Assembly (NCBI GenBank): GCA_010909165.1
Contig: MU008192.1
Location: forward strand, 372,001 to 436,000
From: Anthoceros angustus
Lineage: Eukaryota; Streptophyta; Anthocerotopsida; Anthocerotales; Anthocerotaceae
Length of the DNA stretch: 64,000 nt
Direction: 5' to 3'
The position numbers and the translations under genes were made by a program. Positions 58,621 through 64,000 of the stretch are shown here, one piece after another. Position 1 is the first letter of the stretch; every line of letters begins with the position of its first letter. The notes beneath the pieces are model-generated. The model did no database searches. It saw only the letters and a list, made by a program, of their open reading frames with translations, and was not told where the DNA came from.

Positions 58621-60375
58621 CCTGGTGGGTCATGTATGCGAAATGTGGTGAACTGGAAGATGGAAGCCAGGTTTTTGACAGCATGGCCACTAAGGATGTG
58701 GTGACATGGAATGCCCTGATTGCTGGGTATGCACTGCAAGGACTGGGGCAAGAGGTTCTTGTTGTGTGTAGACAAATGGAGAATGCGGGCCTCATTTTGG
58801 CTGACGATGCTTTGTTTTGCTTGCCTTCTGAAGGCCTGTGGAAGCACTGGTGCCATACAGAAGGGCATGCGACTGCATTCATAGATTGTCGAAACTGGAC
58901 TGCTGGAAAACGTAGCGGTGGGCGCCTGCCTGGTGGACATGTGTGCGCAATGTGGTGAACTGGAAGATGCAGCCCAGGTTTTTGACAGCCTGGCCACAAA
59001 GAAGGTGGTGACACGGACCACCCTGATTGCTGGGTATGCACAGCAAGGACTGGGGCAACAGGCGCTTGTTGTGTATGGACAAATGGAGGAGGCAGGCCTC
59101 ATTCTGGCCGACGATGTTGCTGTTGCTGGCCTTCTGAAGGCCTGTGCGAGCACTGGTGCCTTACACAGGGGCAGGCAGCTGCACGCACAGATTGTCGAAA
59201 GAAGACTGGTGGATGACCTAGTGCTGGGCAACTGCCTGGTGGATATGTATGCAAAACATGCTGAACTGGACGATGCACGGCAGGTTTTTGACAGCTTGGC
59301 CACAGAAGGATGTGGTGACGTGGACGGCCCTCGTTGCTGGGTATGCACAGGAAGGGGCAGTCAAGAGGCGCTTGTCGTGTATGGACAAATGGAGCTGATT
59401 TTGGCTGACCATGTTACTTGTGCTTGCCTTCCCTGTGCAGGCACTGGTGCCCTACAGAAGGGCAGGCAGCTGCACTCACAGATTGTCAAAAGAGGACTGG
59501 GAACTGCCTGGTGGACATGTATACAAAATGTGATGAACTGGAAGATGCACGCCAGGTTTCTGACAGCATGGCCGCAAAGGATGTGGTGACATGGACCGCC
59601 TTGATATCTGGGTTTTGTGCTTGTGATGAAGGCCACAAGGCACTAGCTTGTTCAGCCTGATGGTGCTACTTTTACTTGCCTTCTAGTAGCATGGAGTCGT
59701 GAGGGACTGGTGAATGAGGGTCGCAAGCACTTTGATTCCGCGGCTGAACAGTATAGCATAAACCTACTCTTCAGCACTACAATTGCTTAATTGATCTGCT
59801 TGGGTGTGCTGTCCATTAGATGAGGCAGAGAAGATGCGATTATCATGTGAGGGCCAAGGTGATGTTGTGGGGTTGACGCCTTTGTCGAATGCCTGCAAAA
59901 GTCACGGGGATATAGTGAGGGCGATATAGTGTTTTGAAAGCATTGTCAAAGCTGGACCCCCAGGAGGCGCCTGCATATGTGCTCATGCAGATGCAGGTAG
60001 ATGGATCAATGTCGATAGGATTGAAACACTCAGAAGGTTAGCAAGAGCTAACAAGAAACCTTCAGTGACGATCATTGAGGTGAAGGAGGTACATAGATTT
60101 TTGGTGGGAGAAAGGAGAGGGGATATTGCGCTTGAGGTAGAGAGCACCAACTGATGTCAAGCAAGAAGGAGCTCTGGTCTTTTGGACACTCTGAGTGGGA
60201 CACCTTTGGTGGTAACGAAGAATCTACGTATGTGCAGCGACTGTCATAGTTTTACAGAAATAATATCAAGGCTTGAACAGAGAGAGATTGTTGCAAGGGA
60301 TGGGGACCGTGTGTTTCGATTTGCAAATGGTTGTTGCAGCTGTAAGGATCGAGCTTGTGAAGGGAGAACTTGCCA
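58541..60375 (+). pseudogene. DYW-class PPR pseudogene
   Basis: The plus strand begins with EDVVTWNAVIAG and carries at least four PLS repeats (VDMCAQCGELEDAAQVFDSL, TLIAGYAQQGLGQQALVVYG, ASTGALHRGRQLHAQIVE, VDMYAKHAELDDARQVFDSL). E/E+ pieces follow near 59950-60120 (VKEVHRFLVGERRGD) and a DYW-type end lies at 60182-60360 (GTPLVVTKNLRMCSDCHSFT). Several frameshifts break it. The HxE zinc ligand segment is not visible, and the end reads CSCKDRA where DYW is expected. The intact relative would be an organellar RNA C-to-U editing factor. Confidence 0.85.
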
Positions 60376-60654
60376 GTGCTCAAGTTTGTACGTCTGAGAG
60401 TATTCCTTATCTGGGAGCGAATGTGTTCGCTTACCTCATACCTGTCCAAAACTGAGACATGGACTTGGATGGCTTCCACCAGCCCTAGGGACTCATCGAA
60501 TTGGAAGCTGTTACTGCTGACTGCTTGACAAGGCTATCCCGCAGAGCGGCTCGCACAAGAGAATGAGTTGCCCATGAGATGCGCTCCATCTAAAAGCAGC
60601 CTGTCAACGCTGGATGCCTTTGATTTTATGGCTGACCGCATGACTTGTGCATTC

Positions 60655-60730
60655 CCACAGCGGCTGCAGGGCCACAGTTTGATAAATATGTATGGGAAGT
60701 CTGGGAGCATGGTTGATGCTCAACAGAGAT
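60655..60730 (+). pseudogene. Isolated PPR helix fragment
   Basis: GHSLINMYGKSGSMVDAQQ in one frame is a single PPR helix start. Nothing around it continues the repeat. Confidence 0.65.
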
Positions 60731-61079
60731 CTTGCCACCTGGAGTGTCCTTAACGCAGATCCAGGTCCCTCTCCACCCGGAATGCCTTTCCTTGCTGCTT
60801 GCACTGCCTGAGCAAATTGTCATCAACATACTTCTCAAGTTCCCGCCTTCAGACATGTCCACCACATCTAGAACATCTGCCATCTGTTTTGCTCACCCAT
60901 TAGCAAGGATTCCTTGAGTATTCCTCAAGGAATTCGGACATTAACTGCTCAACGTCTGCCGTCACCTGTTTCGTTTGAAAGCTCTTCTGCAATGAGCACA
61001 CGCGAACTTTGCCTTTTCCAGTGCAATGGATGCCAACTTAAGGTGAGCTACCAACTCCCAACCCTCCATCCCCTCCAAC

Positions 61080-61500
61080 AGGGATCCAAGGCTTGGTGCC
61101 TGCTCGTGTAGCTCATGTTGATTCGTCCCTAAGAAGGGGGCATAGCTCTGGTTTTCAGAACAATCTCGTTTCAGCACTACTTGGTCTCAACGTCACAGAT
61201 ACTGCGCATCTATTTGACATTGAAATAGATGCAACTTCAGGTGATACTAACCCCAGTCGAGATACTGTGCATCTATTTGACGCGGAAATAGATGCAACTT
61301 CACGTATACCAACCCCAATCGAGATACTGTGCATCTATTTGACATTGACATAGATGCAACTTCAGGTAATAACAACCCCAGTCGTCCATCTGCAAACGGG
61401 AGCAAGGGCTTTCATGCCCACTCATACAGCTCACATTTATTAGTCCCAAAGAGTGTGGCATAGCTCTGGTTTTCAAAACCATCTCATTTTCAAACAACAC
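61080..61500. repeat. Direct repeats flanking a triplet of hairpin units
   Basis: About 110 bp at 61080-61195 recur at 61390-61500 (GGCATAGCTCTGGTTTTCA in both). Between them lie three 62-63 bp units starting at 61198, 61261 and 61323. Units 1 and 2 hold a perfect 10-bp inverted repeat, GCATCTATTT and AAATAGATGC, around a 7-base loop; unit 3 has one mismatch. Confidence 0.9.
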
Positions 61501-61596
61501 CACTGGGTTTCGAGCAGGAGCCACATGTTCGGCTGGTTGACTGCCAGCTCGGTCGATGCGCTCGCTTCACGCCGCGGGAGAAAGGATGGGATTATG

Positions 61597-61700
61597 TGGA
61601 GGTTTGCGGAATTTTGAGGATCATGTGTGCACGGAGTTTGGAGGGGTTTGGAGGTTTGCGGAATTTTGAGGATCATGTGTGCACGGAGTTTGGAGGGGTT
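61597..61700. repeat. Perfect 52-bp tandem duplication
   Basis: The unit at 61597-61648 is repeated exactly at 61649-61700. Confidence 0.9.
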
Positions 61701-62528
61701 TGGTTTGCTGCATGGAGTTTCTTCGCATATTCTCGAGAGCATTATGGGAATCAGAAATCAAGTAAAAAGAAAAAGTGCCAAATGTGGATTGAGAAACTAA
61801 ATCTCACACTCTAAAGTCGGTGGGCAGCAAACCACACCTAAAGGCAAGCTACACCTCCATGGAAACTACGCCTAGAGGCAAACTGTCGCATATTCTACAA
61901 AACTTATTTTCCATGTCTCCATCGTTATCTTAGGAATATAAGTATTGTGGATATAGGTGTTATACATTATAATTTTATCTACGCCTCACCATTTCACGAG
62001 CCTCAATTTCATCTAATATTGATTCGGACAGTGGCTCCCAATTGATTTCTTGGCTGATCCAGTCAGTGATATCATTATAACCTATTTCACATTCATATAA
62101 TTAGTCAATATGATTTATAACTAAATATAATATTAAATTATCAAAATTTATTTCAAATAATTAGTTATTATAGTTTATAGATTACATTAAAAGTAGCATC
62201 TAATGATTTACCTTCTTGAAATAAAATAAATTCGAAGATATCCCTAAGGGAATGACAAAAGATGACAAAATCACATTTCAGGTTCTCACAACTATTTATA
62301 GCTCGATTTATTATCTGAATTATTAGAACATCGGGATGGAAATATTAGTAGAAGGTGTTACCATTAGAGTATGAAGCTCCATTAGAAAGACAAAATACGA
62401 ACCTCAATTTCATGTTCATTTCGATCTTGACCAAGAGCATTTTGCAAAAGAATTACGATTTGACTTTTCAATTGGTTTGCATCTGACCATCTGCACAAAA
62501 ATTGTCGTTCATATGGATGTTTATGTTG
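61701..62528. other. AT-rich stretch beyond the CK1-like gene
   Basis: A minus-strand frame near 62070-61975 reads NWEPLSESILDEIEAREMV and might be an exon, but no family or splice join could be supported. Otherwise nothing is seen. Confidence 0.4.
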
Positions 62529-63503
62529 CTAGAGACATAATTTTTCTCTATATTCTACTTCTTTGACATACCCATTTGATTCGGTGAGGTTCTCTGATTT
62601 ACCACATTCCATGATGTATAGCTGCAAAAGAATATGATGAAAAACCATTAGAATTTTAGAAGAGAAATGAGTTGTAAGAAACAATGTCTTTCAAGGTTTG
62701 CTAGCCAATTTTTTTTGTCTAACATGGGATTTGAGCAATTGCTTGTGGATATAACACACGAATAGGAAGAATTTTCCAAATAACACACGAAGAGGAAGGA
62801 TTTTCCAAGGATTGTTGTTTTCATGTTCATATAGTATAGTACCAGTGAAAGTAAAATGACTATACCAACCTGAGCTTCTAAATTTTCTTTAACATTTTCT
62901 CTAGAAGCCATTATGAAATTCTCGAGTAGTAAATTTCCATGATTGAGATGCATCATATGCATGCTCTCCATTATGTTGATCTATGAGACACACACATGAA
63001 GATAAGTGGGCCATGGATGAGGCTAGTTTGACGATACAATATTGATACGCAATGTAGATAAAGAGGTACTATACCATTTGAATTACGAAGAAAAAAATTG
63101 TCTTCAAAGATAACCTATTATTAAGATCTCCAAGGTTGCTTGTCTCCACAACTTCTAATATAATAACATCCAGGGTATTTTCCTTGAACAAAACGTTAGC
63201 GTGAGCTCTCGAATGTGGAATACCAGGGCCTCCTCTAAGATGATGATAGAACCATTTTTCTTTTATGAAATATTCATAATTATTAATGATTCTAATTGTG
63301 ACTATCTTTTGATCTTTGATATCTAGTCCTGAAAATAAGCGTAATTTTAGAATAATATTTTAAAATAATTTAAATAGATTATGAACTGTAGAAGTAATAT
63401 TAACTTACAACTCACCCATGTGCGTAGTTCCAAATTGTCCTTCCCGAATGCATTTCCCAATTCCAAAGCTTCTATCCTCACACACGATCACCCCATTATC
63501 CAT
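62529..63503 (-). CDS. Casein kinase 1-like pseudokinase, short form
   Basis: Four exons on the minus strand, 63503-63416, 63328-63075, 62980-62870 and 62621-62529, with GT-AG introns and matching phases, give 181 residues and a stop. The order follows the CK1 kinase fold: a degenerate glycine loop (CIREGQFGTTHMG), VTIRI where CK1 has VAIKL, LRGGPGIPH (CK1: LQGGTGIP), LSLKT and QMIN, then NHGNLLLENF where CK1 has HRDIKPDNF, then LYIMECG where CK1 has VYIIDYG, and finally VEYREK. The beta-3 Lys, catalytic-loop Asp and metal-binding Asp are thus Arg, Asn and Glu. The protein stops in the activation segment, so the C-lobe is missing. An in-frame stop 12 bases upstream supports the ATG. It may be a real non-catalytic protein or a young pseudogene. 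Confidence 0.65.
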
Positions 63504-63925
63504 ATCTCCACACTAACACAAGATCTAACTAGATCCTAGTATTAGTAAAAACGTCCATATTGATATCAATTGGGCAGAAGTAAGACTTGACCAAGCAAGC
63601 TGGTTACTCTTGCTTTGAGCACAAGATCGATGGCTTGCGGTATCTTACACCTTGCATCTTGTGAGGAAGCTCGTGTCTGCCATAAAAATCTCTTCTCATG
63701 CTTCTACCGCAAACCTGGCTGAAACCATCATCTCTATATATACCCCTGAAAATATCACGATTGGGTTCGTGGAGAAGTCTGAGCGTCGTATAGGCCTCAA
63801 AAGCCTTCAACCACTTCGGCTTCGGATTCCATAGGGCCATCCAAAATATTATTGCATGGCGTTGCTGCTTCGGTTGTGCGCACTCCTCCGCTTTCCCTTA
63901 CGCAAGCCCAAAGGAATGAGTGGCT

Positions 63926-64000
63926 ACTCAAGGGCGGGAATCCTGCAGTACTCAAGGGTGGGAATCCTGCAGTACTCAAGGGCGGGAATCCTGCAGTACT
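63926..64000. repeat. 24-bp tandem repeat at the window end
   Basis: Three units of ACTCAAGGG(C/T)GGGAATCCTGCAGT start at 63926, 63950 and 63974 and continue into the edge. On the minus strand they read as repeated STAGFPPL in an open frame that begins beyond the window. Confidence 0.9.

Noticed and set aside
63604-63840. Minus-strand 78-residue frame upstream of the CK1-like gene
   Set aside because: No domain, leader or splice link to the kinase-like exons could be shown.

Overview
The window looks like nuclear DNA of a land plant with a large, repeat-rich genome, most likely a non-seed lineage such as a fern or lycophyte (inference). The pointers are intron-containing plant genes with GT-AG splice sites, polyphenol oxidases with an apparent secretory leader instead of a chloroplast one, a Gnk2-type secreted protein, chloroplast-type proteins, decayed DYW-class PPR genes, and nested Ty1/copia, Ty3/gypsy and LINE elements.

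1-18.5 kb is the gene-rich part. It holds the 3' end of one polyphenol oxidase (PPO), a small Gnk2-like secreted protein, a three-exon putative plastid membrane protein on the minus strand, a secreted alpha/beta hydrolase, a complete second PPO, a hydroxypyruvate/glyoxylate reductase of the HPR2/HPR3 type, and a seven-exon endonuclease III (NTH1) on the minus strand with its catalytic Lys/Asp and 4Fe-4S cysteines present. The hydrolase and the second PPO share a similar block of sequence upstream of their starts.

18.5-26.8 kb is a retrotransposon nest. A minus-strand copia element with a 5-bp target duplication sits inside the reverse transcriptase of an older copia fragment. One LTR-side copy carries about 250 bp of a pure CGCGC repeat. 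26.8-30.3 kb is a recent 1.43-kb tandem duplication that copied a tRNA-Val(AAC) gene plus the promoter and first 56 codons of a calmodulin-like (CML) gene. The result is one intact four-EF-hand gene and one short truncated copy. 30.3-34.4 kb holds an orphan last exon of ribosomal protein L23a, a PPR relic and one hypothetical gene.

34.4-57.6 kb is dominated by repeats: a minisatellite, a 1.5-kb heptamer (CCACTAA-like) array, a plus-strand Ty3/gypsy element, a degenerate related copy, a second LTR family in minus orientation, an 11-copy ~93-bp array, a long GC-rich stretch with no gene I can support, and a minus-strand LINE. 57.8-60.7 kb holds two head-to-head PPR pseudogenes. 61-64 kb is AT-rich and contains hairpin-bearing tandem repeats and a four-exon minus-strand gene related to casein kinase 1. 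That gene keeps its frame across all introns but lacks the residues needed for catalysis.

Gene models were built by reading frames and splice signals by eye. Family assignments rest on motif recognition, not on database searches.
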